Shown here one piece after another: positions 12,291-22,680 of a stretch of 64,000 bases of DNA (the stretch's first letter is position 1; every line of letters starts with the position of its first letter). The notes below the pieces were generated by a model. It had not been told where the DNA came from. It did not search any database and saw only the letters and a list, made by a program, of their open reading frames with translations. The DNA comes from Rhineura floridana (Eukaryota; Chordata; Lepidosauria; Squamata; Rhineuridae), in NCBI RefSeq assembly GCF_030035675.1, contig NC_084483.1, positions 2,666,501 through 2,730,500 of the forward strand, given 5' to 3'. The translations under genes were made by a program, and so were the position numbers.

Positions 12291-13375
12291 TGGTGGCCTC
12301 AAAAATGGAAAAGTTGCTATTTCAGTTTCTCTCTTTTTCCTCTCTCACCTACTCTTATTTAGACCCTCTCCCCTAACCGACTGCAGCAGCACCTCATGAA
12401 CATACAAAACAGGACTTGGAGCGTCATGCTCCATTTCAGTGGTTCAGAAGTATCTTGCAAGTACTGTGCAGAACTACAGTCAGAATTTGCCTAATATGCA
12501 ACACTTTGGTTTTCCTCATGGCAAAATCAACCCCTCTCCTGGATAAAAGAATGGAGGGTGTGGGGAGCGGGAGATCTCCAGTTCCCACCAAAGAAATGTG
12601 CTCCTGTATTAAAAGCAGCAGGAAGCAACAGGTCATTGGCAGGCATTGACAATTCTCAGCTGTCATTCAAGCATTGTCTGGTGTGATTACATCCATGCTG
12701 CTCCTTTTTTTCCTTTTCACAACAAGAGGAAAGAGTTCTATCCCATGTCTTAAATGCTAGGGAAAAGGTAAATTGGTGCATTTAATGATCATCAGCTGAA
12801 GTACAGTTCAAGGTTATTCAAGTTCATTAAGATAAGAATAGAGGAGATGCAAGTGTAATGTGCATGTGGCTCATGAAAGTAGATGGCTCTTCAGTCGTAT
12901 TGAATGCCACTTTAAGGAACTCCATGAATAAAGAGACCCTTAGCTCTGCTATCCAAAAGATGTACCCAAATCTGGAAAGTTCTGTATTTAACTGCAAGGG
13001 GAGAGCTCTTGTTCCTCTGCGGTAAAAAGCAAGAGGACACTTTGTAATAACATGGAATGATGAGAGCCAGACTAACCAATAGTTAGCCTCCCAATCTGTA
13101 GTTTAATACTGAGGTATCAAGAGCAGGTGATGTTCCCACTTGGTTTTAGCCCCATCCAGGCCTCCAGTTGGTGCTAAATTAGGGAAAGGGACTGCAATAA
13201 GTGATGTCACCATCCAAGACAACTCAGCAAACCAGGGACACAATGTACTAATTCTTTTTACTCCTTGTGGGGCTTGGGGGTGGGAAGAACCCCTTCAAAA
13301 ATAGACACCTGGAGAAGTATCTTTAGAAGCTATGGAATGGTGTCATCTTTTACATTGGAGAATGTTGGGAAGAGT
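12291..13375. other. Intergenic stretch, nothing recognised
   Basis: No coding or repeat signal that I can support. Confidence 0.45.
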
Positions 13376-13556
13376 GATAGCTGCGTGGCAGAGCATCTGC
13401 TTTGCATGCAGAAGGTCCCTGGTTCAATCCCTGGCATCTCCAGGTAGGGCTGGGAAAGACCCCCATCTGAAATCCAGAGAGCCACTGCAAGTCCGTGTAG
13501 ACAGTACTGAGCTAGATGGGCCAATGGTCAGACTCATTCTACAGCAGCTTCCAATG
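13376..13556 (+). repeat. tRNA-derived SINE with CR1-like tail
   Basis: The tRNA-like head shows an A-box-like TAGCTGCGTGGCAGAGC and a canonical B-box-like GGTTCAATCCC. The body runs through TCTCCAGGTAGGGCTGGGAA, and the tail reads ACTGAGCTAGATGGGCCAAT then GCAGCTTCCAATGTCCC. It is the same family as the minus-strand copy at 8.06-8.38 kb. It is not a tRNA gene: there is no cloverleaf 3' half. Confidence 0.75.
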
Positions 13557-13909
13557 TCCCTTGGTGTTTGTAGCTGCAAAGACAAACGTTATGCTAAGAA
13601 GAGTATTTTCATAAGAAAGATATTTCTTAAGCACGCACACTGAATCTTGCAAAGTTACACCTGAAAATGTAAAGTTTGAAATGTGATAAGCATGTGTATC
13701 CTACAACTCATCAGCAAGCCAGGATTGGCTGTAGTTTCTTGACCATTCTATACTTAGTGGCTGCTGCACAATGTGTGAAGTGACCCTTAAACAAAGGTCA
13801 TGATCATCTCTGTAGGGAGCTTAAAATAAGGAGCCTGTTGATCTCCAAGATATCACTCCACATGCTACATGTACACACACACTCTTGTGTTTAGTGGGTA
13901 GGGTTGTCT

Positions 13910-14213
13910 TCCTGGTATATTTGTGTTTTAATCTGTTGGTAGTGATGATGATTTATTTGTTACTGTAGGTTATATTAATGTTTTAAGATGTTTTTTTAAG
14001 TTTTTATATGGTCTTAAATATGCAGTTTGGTTTTTATGACGTTGATTGTTAATGTTAAGATGTTAATGTTTAAGACGGTTTCTTTTAAATGTTTTGTATT
14101 GTTTTAAATGTGTGGTTTTCTTTGATTTTTTTTACAACACTGTAAACCACTTAGAGGCTTCTTTTCAAGTATGAAGCCGTATACAAATAAAATTAATAAA
14201 TAAAATAATCATT
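13910..14213 (+). repeat. L2-type LINE 3' UTR
   Basis: T-rich 3' region ending CTGTAAACCACTTAGAGGCT, then GTATACAAATAAAATTAATA. This corresponds to the 'gtaaaccgcccagagagctt...ggtatataaat(AAAT)n' end of the clear L2 copies here. No coding part remains. Confidence 0.7.
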
Positions 14214-15210
14214 CTCTGCACAAGTAGGCAATAGCTCAGCCAGGTATTGAGCTGGCTGCAGTACCAGAAGACATTGGTACGCTGATTTGGGATGAGAGCT
14301 GTGCTGTGTGCCTACAGGAACTAGTTAGGGTGCCAAAATAATTTCAATCCAGGACCACGCTAGGAACAATTTCAGGCTGATTAGTGATGTGTAGGCTAAT
14401 GGCATCACACAGCCACTTCACACCATTTGCCACACATGCATAGCCCACCAACTAGCATAGCAGATAAGTTCTGCCAGCCTCTAAACTTAGGTACAATACC
14501 ACATGTTTTAGCAACAATCATGAAAAAGGTTGCATCACAATTGCAGCAGGATGCTGCTGAGCATAGTTAGAGCGTCTTAGACTTGTCAGATGTGTGTGAT
14601 CTTCAGACCAGATTCAGATATATTTAAAAAGTTATATGCCCTGAGTTAATTTTTAGGTTAGAGTAGCTACTGCCCCACTAATTCTAAACTCTCTAATTAT
14701 TTTGGAAAAAATAGTTCAAGTGGGAACTGATGAATAAACTTTGAGCAGAATGCAAACCTGAAATCCCCATTAGATGTCAAGTTTAATGCTATAATATTCG
14801 CTCAGTCATCACAGTTCTGGATAGGAGTGTGCATTATTAATAAATTATTACTATTTATCCTTCATGTGCCGGTCCTAGGGCAGGCTACAACACTTTAAAA
14901 TGCAGTATTAAATACAGTTAAAATAAATTACAGTCATAGGAATAGAATGGGTCTGGAAACACATATCTCAGGTAACAAAGGCCAGATAAAGAGGTACGTC
15001 TTTAGCATTCATTGACAATTGTATAGCGACCGTGCCAGACGCAGCTCTGTAAGGGGGGAATTCCACAACTTAGGGGCTGCCACAGAGAAAGCTCTGCCCC
15101 GAGCCACCATCCCCTGATTATCGGAGGGTGGCAGAACTACCAAGAAGGCCCCCAAGGGTCTGCACAGACAGAGATAGTCTCTGAGATATTTGGAGCCTAA
15201 AGGCCCAGGA

Positions 15211-15829
15211 TGCGACTCAGGAACCAGACCAGCGGTTGTAGTTAATTCGTGTTTTATTAGGGTAATGTCCAAACAAAGACTATGTTTTCTCATGAAGCAA
15301 TACAGTGATACAGGTCCTGCGGCATTGGGAGAAAGTTGACAGAGCAAGGGACTTCTTCCCGCCTGTTCTTTAAGAAGGGGCCAAACGGGCGCGCAATCTT
15401 TCGCTCCTCCTTAACTGCCCCTCAGGTACTGCCCGCCTTCCCCCCCTTCTCTCCTGTCCTTTCAGCTGTCTGCGTGTGCGCGGTGAGGGGGGAAGCATCA
15501 CCCCCTCCTCTTCTGAAGTTCCCGATTCCAGGATGGGGGATAGGGGAGGGGCTGATGGTAAACTGCCTCCCCGCTTTTCGGCTGTGAGCAGCCCTCCCTC
15601 TTCCCCCTCTTGCTCTGAGCCTGAAAGAGGGGGAGGCGTGAGAATGTCCAGGGAGGGCTCAGGCTCCCCGTTGCTAAGCGACCTTATCACTGGCAGTTCC
15701 TCTGTTTCGTCTTCGCTCCAAAGGGGGGAAGTTCCTCCCCCTTCCCTCTGCCATCCATCCGAATACTCTTCTCCCAACTCTCCGGGATCCAGCTCCCCGG
15801 GATTGGGACCCCAGCTCTGCCTTCCGACA
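15211..15829 (-). mobile_element. Probable solo LTR (retroelement fossil)
   Basis: About 619 bases of GC-richer sequence splitting the L2 copy. Read on the minus strand it starts TG and ends CA. A polyadenylation signal AATAAA lies about 40 bases before its end, as expected for an R/U5 boundary. No second LTR and no internal genes are adjacent, so if it is an LTR it is a solo relic. No target duplication was recognised. The family is undetermined. A long proline- and glutamate-rich open frame across it resembles no protein I know. Confidence 0.45.
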
Positions 15830-16051
15830 GCATTTAGGGCTTTAAACACTAAGGTGAGCACCTTGAATTGGGCCCAGAAACAAACTGGCAACCAAGGCAA
15901 CTATTTTACAATAGGATTATATGAGTTGTAAAAGCAACCCCAGCCAGTAATTGGCATTTTGGACTATTCTGAGTCATCTTCAAGAGCAGCCCCACAGGCA
16001 GCCCCTTGTAGAGTGCATTGCAATAATCCAATCTGGAAGTTACCAGTTGTT

Positions 16052-17600
16052 TTGACAAAGTGCACCATGATATTCTGATTAGCAAGATGGCTAAATGTGG
16101 ACTGGATGGAACAACTATCAGGTGGATCCACAACTGGCTCCAGAATCATACTCAAAGAGTGCTTATCAATGGTTCCTTCTCAAACTGGGCAGAAGTAACA
16201 AGTGGGGCATCACAGGGCTTGGTCCTGGCCCCCGTGCTCTTCAACATTTTTGTTAACGACTTGGATGAGGAGGTACAGAGCATGCTTATCAAATTTGCAG
16301 ATGATACAAAATTGCAGGACACAGCTAATACCGTGGAAGACAGAAACAAAATTCAAAGGGAACTTGATAGGCTGGAGCATTGGGCTGAAAACAACAGAAT
16401 GAAATTCAACAGGGATAAATGCAAAGTTCTACACCTAGGGGAAAAAACCAAATGTACAGTTATAAGATGAGGGATGCTTGGCTCAGCAATACCACATGTG
16501 AGGAGGATCTTGGAATTGTCAATAATCACAAGCTGAATATGAGCCAACAGTGCGATGCAAAAAAGGCAAATGCTATATTAGGCTGCATTAACAGAAGTAT
16601 AGTTTCCAAATCATGTGAAGTATTAGTTCCCCTCTATTCAGCACTGGTTAGGCCTCATCTTGAATACTGCATCCAGTTCTGGTCTCCGCACTTCAAGAAG
16701 GATGCAGACAAACTGGAACAGGTTCAGAGGAGGGCAACAAGGATGATCAGGGGACTGGAAACAAAGCCCTATGAGGAGAGACTGAAAGAACTGGGCATGT
16801 TTAGCCTGGAGAAGAGAAGACTGAGGGGAGATACGATAGCACTCTTCAAGTACATGAAAGGTTGTCACATAGAGGAGGGCCGGGATCTCTTCTCGATCAT
16901 CCCAGAGTGCAGGACACGGAATAATGGGCTCAAGTTGCAGGAAGCCAGATTTCAATTGGACATCAGGAAAAACTTCCTAAATGTTAGAGCCATACGACAA
17001 TGGAACCAATTACCTAGAGAGGTAGTGGGCTCTCCGACACTGGAAGCATTCAAGAGGCAGCTGGACAGCCATGTGTCGGGAATGCTTTGATTTGGATTCC
17101 TGCGTTGAGCAGGGGGTTGGACTTGATGGCCTTATGGTTGGTTGGTGATCACTCGTGACCGAGTAAGATTGTCTTCCAAGAATATTTGGTTGGAAGACAC
17201 CTGTGCATGAATTTGTTTTATGTGGGGAGATCGGCGCACGACGATCAACACACAATCTTGACAGAAAAAGGCTTTGATCCAGTGGCATGGATACCACGAC
17301 GATTGGAAGTATTTTATCTGCTGCAGCCTTCATCTACCTTCACAGCCATTGTAACATACACATTGTTATCCTCCGCCTGTTCTGCCATTGAGGACTTTCT
17401 TGGATCATTCTTTGTCTGGTTCCTCTCCCTTGACCTTACTGCCATGGGTGACCCTGCTGGGAGTACATGACTCCCGACGGCATCGTTCACAGGGTTCATT
17501 GGAACACGCAAACCCACTCACCACTGCAAGGTGGCGATCCAGCCAGGGGACTTGATGGCCTTATAGGCCCCTTCCAACTCTATGATTCTATGATTCCATG
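16052..17600 (+). mobile_element. CR1 LINE, 5'-truncated, plus strand
   Basis: The start is truncated inside the reverse transcriptase. Residues read FDKVHHDILISKMAKCGLDG, then ASQGLVLAPVLFNIFVNDL and KFADDTKLQ (FADD catalytic box), with a frame break near 16,465. A second open stretch to 17,090 follows with RPHLEYCIQFWSPHFKKD and QVQRRATRMIRGLE, the typical CR1 C-terminus (thumb and following region). The 3' end is the CR1 hallmark: GACTTGATGGCCTTATAGGC followed by ATTCTATGATTCCATGA, an ATTCTATGA-type octamer repeat. The 3' UTR is split by an insertion at 17,136-17,547. Confidence 0.93.
17136..17547. mobile_element. Unclassified 412-bp insertion with a 17-bp target duplication
   Basis: It splits the CR1 3' UTR. 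The 17-base phrase GGACTTGATGGCCTTAT occurs on both sides (17,119-17,135 and 17,548-17,564) and once in an unbroken CR1, so it is a target site duplication. A duplication this long points to target-primed (non-LTR) insertion, as for a SINE or truncated LINE. I cannot name the family. There is no poly(A) and no clear tRNA boxes. If it runs on the minus strand its 3' end is GATCACCAACCAACC. Confidence 0.8.
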
Positions 17601-18185
17601 AGAGCACGAAGTACCATGGCTAAGTCATCTCTGTCCAAAAGCTGGTGAACCAGCTGGAGGTGGAGATAGGCACCCCTGTCATCATTTTCCAAATAACACA
17701 GCCTTGATTGAGGAGGATCTTTATCTTCACCCCTTCCCCAGACACGATGGAAACTTTGCAAGCTGTCTGGGGATTTGCGCTTGTACGTGTGGGTTGCTCT
17801 GATGTGTGGCTCATGGGGCAAAGCAAGGAACTGGTTGCCTCTAGCAGAGCTTGTTTGTAGCTTTTGTGGTGCATTTTTAGGGTTTGATTAAGGTTTAGAA
17901 TTTCTGATATCCAACAAAGTAATTCCCCTCTCCCCTCAACTATGCCTCATATGACTACTGCTCTCATTCAAGTATTGATTGAATATTCTTTCTTACTGAT
18001 GGGTTTGTCAACAGTTTGAACATGTATAGAGAACAGTGATGTTAGCAGACCATTTGATTACAATGCATTATAATATATAGAAATGGTAGAAAGATAATGC
18101 TATTTATCAAGGCACTCACCTCCAAAGCAAGGTGCAATATTCAAGATCCCTGACAGTGACTAGTTAATCAAATGAAGGATAAGGC

Positions 18186-18387
18186 TATCAATGGCTGCTC
18201 GCCACAATAGCTATCTTCTGCTTCCACTGTTGGGGACAGTATGCCTCTGAATGCCAATTCCTGTGAATCAAAAGTGGGAAGAGTGCTATTGAACTCAGGC
18301 TTCCCATAGGCATCTGATGGAAGAATGGGATACTGAACTAGATGGGACTTTGAGCTGATACAAAAGGGCTTTTCTTATGTTCTTAAA
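18186..18387 (+). repeat. CR1 LINE 3' UTR
   Basis: It ends GAACTAGATGGGACTTTGAG, then GGGCTTTTCTTATGTTCTTA, the classic CR1 3' phrase. GGCTTCCCATAGGCATCTG lies upstream. It is the same subfamily end as the minus-strand CR1 at 35.82-36.42 kb. Confidence 0.8.
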
Positions 18388-19621
18388 TGTCCTGTTCTCC
18401 TGAACTGTTCATAAAATTGCTTTGTGACCTTCTGCACTTCTTGCAAGCAACACAGCGGGACTTCTACAGAGATAAACATGATGGTACCACAAACCATTGT
18501 GCTGAGTTCAGCACATGATTCCTAAGCAGCTGACTTTACTCTCATTCCCTCTGATTAAGTTTGTTTGGAAAGCCACAAAATAAGCAAATGTCAGCTGTAG
18601 CACCATTATATTTCTTGATTCTTGTGATGGCACAAATGAAAATAAGTATACAAATGCTTGGCTTCCAACCAGAAGCAAGATAGTTTCAAGGGTGGAAACT
18701 ATGTGTGTATTTTTGGTGCACTGGCTTTGCATCTCTCAGAATTTTTAGACCTCCCGCACCCTGCATTGCTGGACATCAAGGCACCATCATTCATCTGATT
18801 TGTCAGTCTTCGCTTGTGGATAAACTTTGAACAATATGGCAGATTGGAAGTATGACTTACTTTCTGACATTGTCATTATAAATCTAAACTCAGAGCTGCT
18901 TATCAGTTTTAGATTTCAATATGAAACCATGGACAAGTCAGTTAGCCTTTTCTTAGTAAAATAAGGGTATCTATAACCTGTTTTTCTTCCTACTGTTTTT
19001 AGAGATTCACAGTGGAGCGATTTTTTTTTTAAGACAGCACCTGATTCCAAGGCTGTTATACTACAGCATTTGTGTTCAATATGCTTGGACTCCTCTATAA
19101 TAGCCTCATTGGCCTCCATCATTCCCTCTAATAGTAAACTTGTGTGGTCAAGTGCCTATCATTTGAAATAGAAACAGGGCCATACAAATATAAGATAATG
19201 GCTTCCATGGGCTCAAGGGATCCCCTAGATACACAAGTAGAGAAGTGTGTAATTTTATTTTATTTTAAAATCCAAATTGACCTTGTGAGTTTTCAGGGGC
19301 CATCAGCAGACTCTTGAGGGCACAGAGATAAGACAAGGTTACAGTAATTTATATCATGTTCAGGGAGGGTTTTTTTTTTCTTTGAAAGCAATACAGACAA
19401 AATGTTGCCTGATGTCCCAAGTGCTGAAAAAGATGAATTTACAAAATCAAATAACAAAAAGTAAAATAACTTTTTAGAAAAATAAATGTGGAGCTATCAA
19501 TCCTCAAACATTCTGGCATATACTCCAATAAATTAATATGCAGGTAGGCCTGCCAAAGCACAAATTCACTTTAATTTAACAGTTTCCAGAGGAGTAGACA
19601 TGTAAGCCTGTGTTGTGACCA

Positions 19622-19713
19622 ATGTTGTTAGATTACAACTCTCAGTGTTCCTGATCGTCGGCCTTGTTGGCTGGGGTGTTGGGAGTTGGAATCTAGGAAC
19701 ATCTGGAGTGCCA
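19622..19713. repeat. hAT-like MITE remnant
   Basis: Weak inverted repeat with ATTACAACTCTCAGTGTTC on the left and GGGAGTTGGAATCTAGGAAC then ATCTGGAGTGCCA on the right. It belongs to the same family as 29,246-29,344. Confidence 0.6.
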
Positions 19714-19764
19714 CAGCTTCTCCATTCCTGCCTTGAAGGCTCACACATTTATTATGGCACAAAA

Positions 19765-19836
19765 AGCTTCTGCCATAATAACCTTGTTGGTCTTGATGGT
19801 GCCACGAGACTCTTGTGTTGTTTTTACTGTCACTTG
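19765..19836 (-). repeat. Fragment of an old dispersed repeat
   Basis: Contains CTTGATGGTGCCACGAGACT followed by CTTGTGTTGTTTTTAC. On the minus strand this is the common reptile phrase 'aaagagtcttgtggcacc'. The same family is the insertion target of the hAT elements at 31.8 and 37.8 kb. Confidence 0.5.
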
Positions 19837-20384
19837 GGGAGCTGCTTACTTTTTCTGAATTATGAGGATAGGAAAGTCTTGATGACAAACTGCCAAATTA
19901 TTACGTAAATTATTTAAATGATTGGTGTTACTGGAACATCACAAGTGAGAAACTAATACCATGTTCAGCTAATACTAGCTTCAGTTGGAGCTAACCTCCA
20001 TTAATCCATTTACATGAGTTTGAGCCAGTGAAAGCTTTTTAATCCTGTTCAGATACATGAGACTTGTAGAAACCAAGGTCCTGAGCAGTGACAAAGTTTG
20101 TGACAATTCTGTGGAGGCATTATGTATGTGAGTGGGGCTGTAGACCAGCCATTTCTTGGGTTGAAATGTTTCAAAGCAAACACAATGGCACACACAAGTT
20201 CTTTATGGGTACTCATCAAAACCTAATATGTTGACGCAGTGCAAAGCATTTTTAATGCAGTAGCATCCAACCTTTGGAGGTCCTTCCCTTGGAAAGCCCA
20301 TCTGACAGGTCCCTCCCAATCTTTGAAGATTAACAAAGATCTTCTTATTTTGGAAGACCTGTAGATGTTTTGAGGATGGTTCTT

Positions 20385-20485
20385 CTGCACTTTAATTCAT
20401 TTATTTATTTTTATTATGTTTGTATACCACTTTCATCCATAATGGTTCTCAAAGTGATCTGCAATACGTAACACAATCAGATTTC
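20385..20485 (-). repeat. LINE/SINE 3' end fragment
   Basis: On the minus strand it ends AAAGTGGTATACAAACATAA then a (TAAA)n-like tail, the L2-type end. Confidence 0.55.
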
Positions 20486-20964
20486 TAGGCAAGTAACATT
20501 GCCCTCAGAATGACAGATCCCAAAGGGTACTGAGGCAGTTCCAATTAGTCAGTCATGTCCTCTTCCTAGGATACTCTATTCCATTTCTCCTTCCACCTGC
20601 TTTCATGACACCCCCCTCTCCAACAGTTAACCAGCATTCTGTGGTCACTATGTACAGTCCTCATAGGGCTGTTTTGAGGGGTTCCCTCCCTTAGTATTTT
20701 TCCCCCACCAGATTTTTTGTACTTCGGCAAATTTCAGGACTCAGCCAAGCTTGATGCTTCTTGTGTGTAGGTGGTGCCATTTTGACAAGAGAAGCATTGG
20801 CTCTCACGCTTAAACATTTGAAATAGAAAGAACAGTCTTTGCATTTAAAATGTGTTTCTTTACGCATAGTGGAAAATAACTGTGCAATCTGTTGTATGCT
20901 ATCATTTTTCTTCTATAAAAATAATTTAAAAGAAATAAAAGGAACAAGCAAGGACTTGTGACAA

Positions 20965-21772
20965 TATCTTGCTACTTGCTTACTTATTATTTATACTTAG
21001 AGCCCACCTTTCACCAAATTGTCCAGGGCAGGTTACAATAATGTCACAATTAAAAGAAGTAAACAACAGCTTTATTACTTTCCAAATAGCTTTTGTTGCT
21101 TTCCAGGTAGCTTATTTTCACACCTAAAGGCTACCAAAAAAAAAAAAATGCACAGGAAAATATATAAATGGACAATAAGGTTACATTCTTGCTGACAATC
21201 AAATACACCAAGCCTGGGGAAGTTCACTTGCAGCCGCTGCATCTGCTGGTGGGGGCCCTTTGCAGATATAGCCCTGGGGACACTTGCTGCAGCCCACCGG
21301 ACCACAGGAGCAGCAACTCTTTCTGCACGACTTGCATTTGCAGCTCTTGCACCGGCAGTTGTTGCCGTATGTGCAGGCACCACCACTAACGCAGGGACAG
21401 TCCTGGGGATCCGTTCCTCCTTGGCGTGAGCTCTGCTGGCAGGGGAGACGAGCTTCTGATGCGCGACTAGCAGCTTCAATTAAAACAAGTATAATCTACG
21501 TTAAAATCCAAACGTTGCTCCTAGATTTTTGTGTGTGTGGAAAGCAACAAATAAGTGAAATAAATAATAATTAATTATTTTAAAACCATAAAACAATACC
21601 ACCCAACCAACCAGTATTGGAAGAACAAAAGAGCAGGACATACAGTGCACAGCACTGAAGGAAGACCATCCATTCAACCAAAAGGCCTGGGTAAAGAGGT
21701 GTATCTTAACCAATCACCCAACAGCATCCAGTGACAGTATAAATGTATCTCTGGTGCACATTACCTGAGCCT
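20965..21772 (-). repeat. L2-type 3' end region, split by a retropseudogene
   Basis: On the minus strand, 21,500-21,772 carries the L2 C-terminal phrase AAGATACACCTCTTTACCCA and the following AT-rich 3' UTR. 20,965-21,046 carries the terminal CCTGCCCTGGACAATTTGG and AAATAATAAGTAAGC tail. The metallothionein retrocopy at 21,062-21,476 sits between these parts. Confidence 0.55.
21062..21476 (-). pseudogene. Processed metallothionein pseudogene (retrocopy)
   Basis: An intronless copy of a metallothionein mRNA on the minus strand. The coding remnant is 21,224-21,414. The residues [19 protein letters not shown], then [16 protein letters not shown] and [14 protein letters not shown], are the vertebrate metallothionein pattern, a small cytosolic Zn/Cu-binding protein of about 63 residues. 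The gene normally has introns and this copy has none. The start codon position reads ACG. One base is missing near 21,249, after which a TSRCSGCK ending and stop appear in another frame. About 16 of 20 cysteines remain. A 62-base 5' UTR remnant and an AATAAA signal (21,071-21,076) nine bases before the end survive. A 15-base duplication (CAATTAAAANAAGTA) flanks it at 21,047-21,061 and 21,477-21,491. No poly(A) tail is visible. Confidence 0.87.
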
Positions 21773-21799
21773 GTGACTGGGTCACATAAAAACACAATT

Positions 21800-21960
21800 T
21801 TATTTTTTTAATTATTATTACATTTATATGCCTCCTTAGGAACTCAAGGTGGCGCACAAACAAGGTTCACTCCCTCTCCATTTAATCCTCACAGCAACCC
21901 TGTGAGGTAGCTTAGGCTGAGAGACAGAAACTGGCAAATATTAGCATCAAAGATAGGTGG
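21800..21960 (-). repeat. tRNA SINE 3' half with L2-like tail
   Basis: On the minus strand: GTCTCTCAGCCTAAGCTACC, then TCACAGGGTTGCTGTGAGGA and a tail through GTGCGCCACCTTGAGTTCC to ATAAATGTAATAATAATT. This is the common squamate SINE 3' half whose 5' head is seen at 34.2 kb. Confidence 0.65.
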
Positions 21961-22249
21961 AGTCTCTGCTGTAACTGGGGTCTTTCTTTATGTGAATGAT
22001 ATGTACTGAGTTAGTTTTTGAATGTTTAAAAGTGCAATCCATTTGCATATGAGTGCTTGATTTGGCCTGAGGGAAAAATTTAAATAGATTGAACTTGGAG
22101 TCCCTGCTGTAACTGGGGTCTTTCTATATGTGAATGATACGTATTGAGTTAGTTTTTGAATATTTAAAAGTGCAACCCATTTGCATGCAAGTTGATGGTA
22201 CATGCAGTGCTTGATTTGGCCGAAGGGAAAAATTTAAATAGATTGAACT
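21959..22249. repeat. Two-unit tandem duplication (138 and 153 bp)
   Basis: Unit 1 (21,959-22,096) and unit 2 (22,097-22,249) both start GGAGTC(T/C)CTGCTGTAACTGG and both end AAATTTAAATAGATTGAACT. They differ by scattered substitutions and a small insertion in unit 2 after GCATGCAAGTTGATGG. Confidence 0.88.
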
Positions 22250-22324
22250 TTGCTATAACTGGAGGATTTTTAACCATAATGAAATCCAAAGCTGCCTTGG
22301 CTCTCCCTGTATCATCAGTGGATT

Positions 22325-22680
22325 ACAGGGCTGTGGTAAATTAGTCCATGTCAGTACAGCCCTCCAATGTGCAATAGGGGCATTATGAGTACACTACACT
22401 ACATAGCAGGGCTGTTGACCACTACTCTCTCAGCCTAATCTGCAATGTAGGAATAAAAAGGATAATATTGTAAGGTCGTTGTACTCTCTCATCTTCAGTT
22501 AGTCCTCAATTTGCAATGTGGAGATCTAATACCACTGGACAACACTGCAGGGTTGCTGCAAAGCACTCTGAGCCTGACTTGCAATATTCAGTGTGAAGTA
22601 CACTACAGGGCTGTCATAAGCCATACTCTCTCAGCCCCAGTATCTTTCCACTTGCAATAAGGAGAATTCACTGTATTTGC
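22325..22680 (+). repeat. Degenerate tandem array of a MIR-like SINE segment
   Basis: Four to five diverged units of about 65-90 bases. Each runs roughly CTCTCAGCC...TTTGCAATGTGG...TACACTACAGGGCTGTTG. The phrases CAGGGCTGT, CAGGGTTGC and CAATGTG recur in order. The motif resembles the 3' segment of MIR-type SINEs ('ctcagtttc.. aaaatggggataat.. cagggttgttg'). The MIR relation is inference from memory. Confidence 0.55.

Larger units (their letters stand above)
14835..17690 (-). mobile_element. L2 LINE on the minus strand, host of a multi-layer nest
   Basis: Three pieces read as one minus-strand L2 3' half: 14,835-15,210, 15,830-16,051 and about 17,600-17,690. Visible L2 phrases on the minus strand include [15 protein letters not shown] (near 15,990-16,035), HWLPV-like sequence and FSVAAPKLWNSPLTELR (near 15,060-15,110). 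The pieces are separated by an LTR-like element (15,211-15,829) and a plus-strand CR1 (16,052-17,600). The frame is broken, so this is an old copy. Confidence 0.75.

Noticed and set aside
13376-13450. tRNA gene from the A-box and B-box match
   Set aside because: The boxes are followed by SINE body and a CR1-like tail, with no acceptor-stem pairing. The same holds at 34.21 and 35.14 kb.
15370-15900. 176-codon acidic/proline-rich minus-strand frame as a host protein
   Set aside because: It spans an LTR-like relic and runs into L2 sequence at one end, so it is not a single gene.
21224-21414. Metallothionein as a working gene
   Set aside because: Start codon lost, late frame break, several cysteines lost, no introns, and a flanking duplication that marks a retrocopy.
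21075-21479. 134-codon alanine/arginine-rich frame on the minus strand
   Set aside because: It is the wrong frame of the metallothionein retrocopy, whose own frame is the cysteine-rich one.
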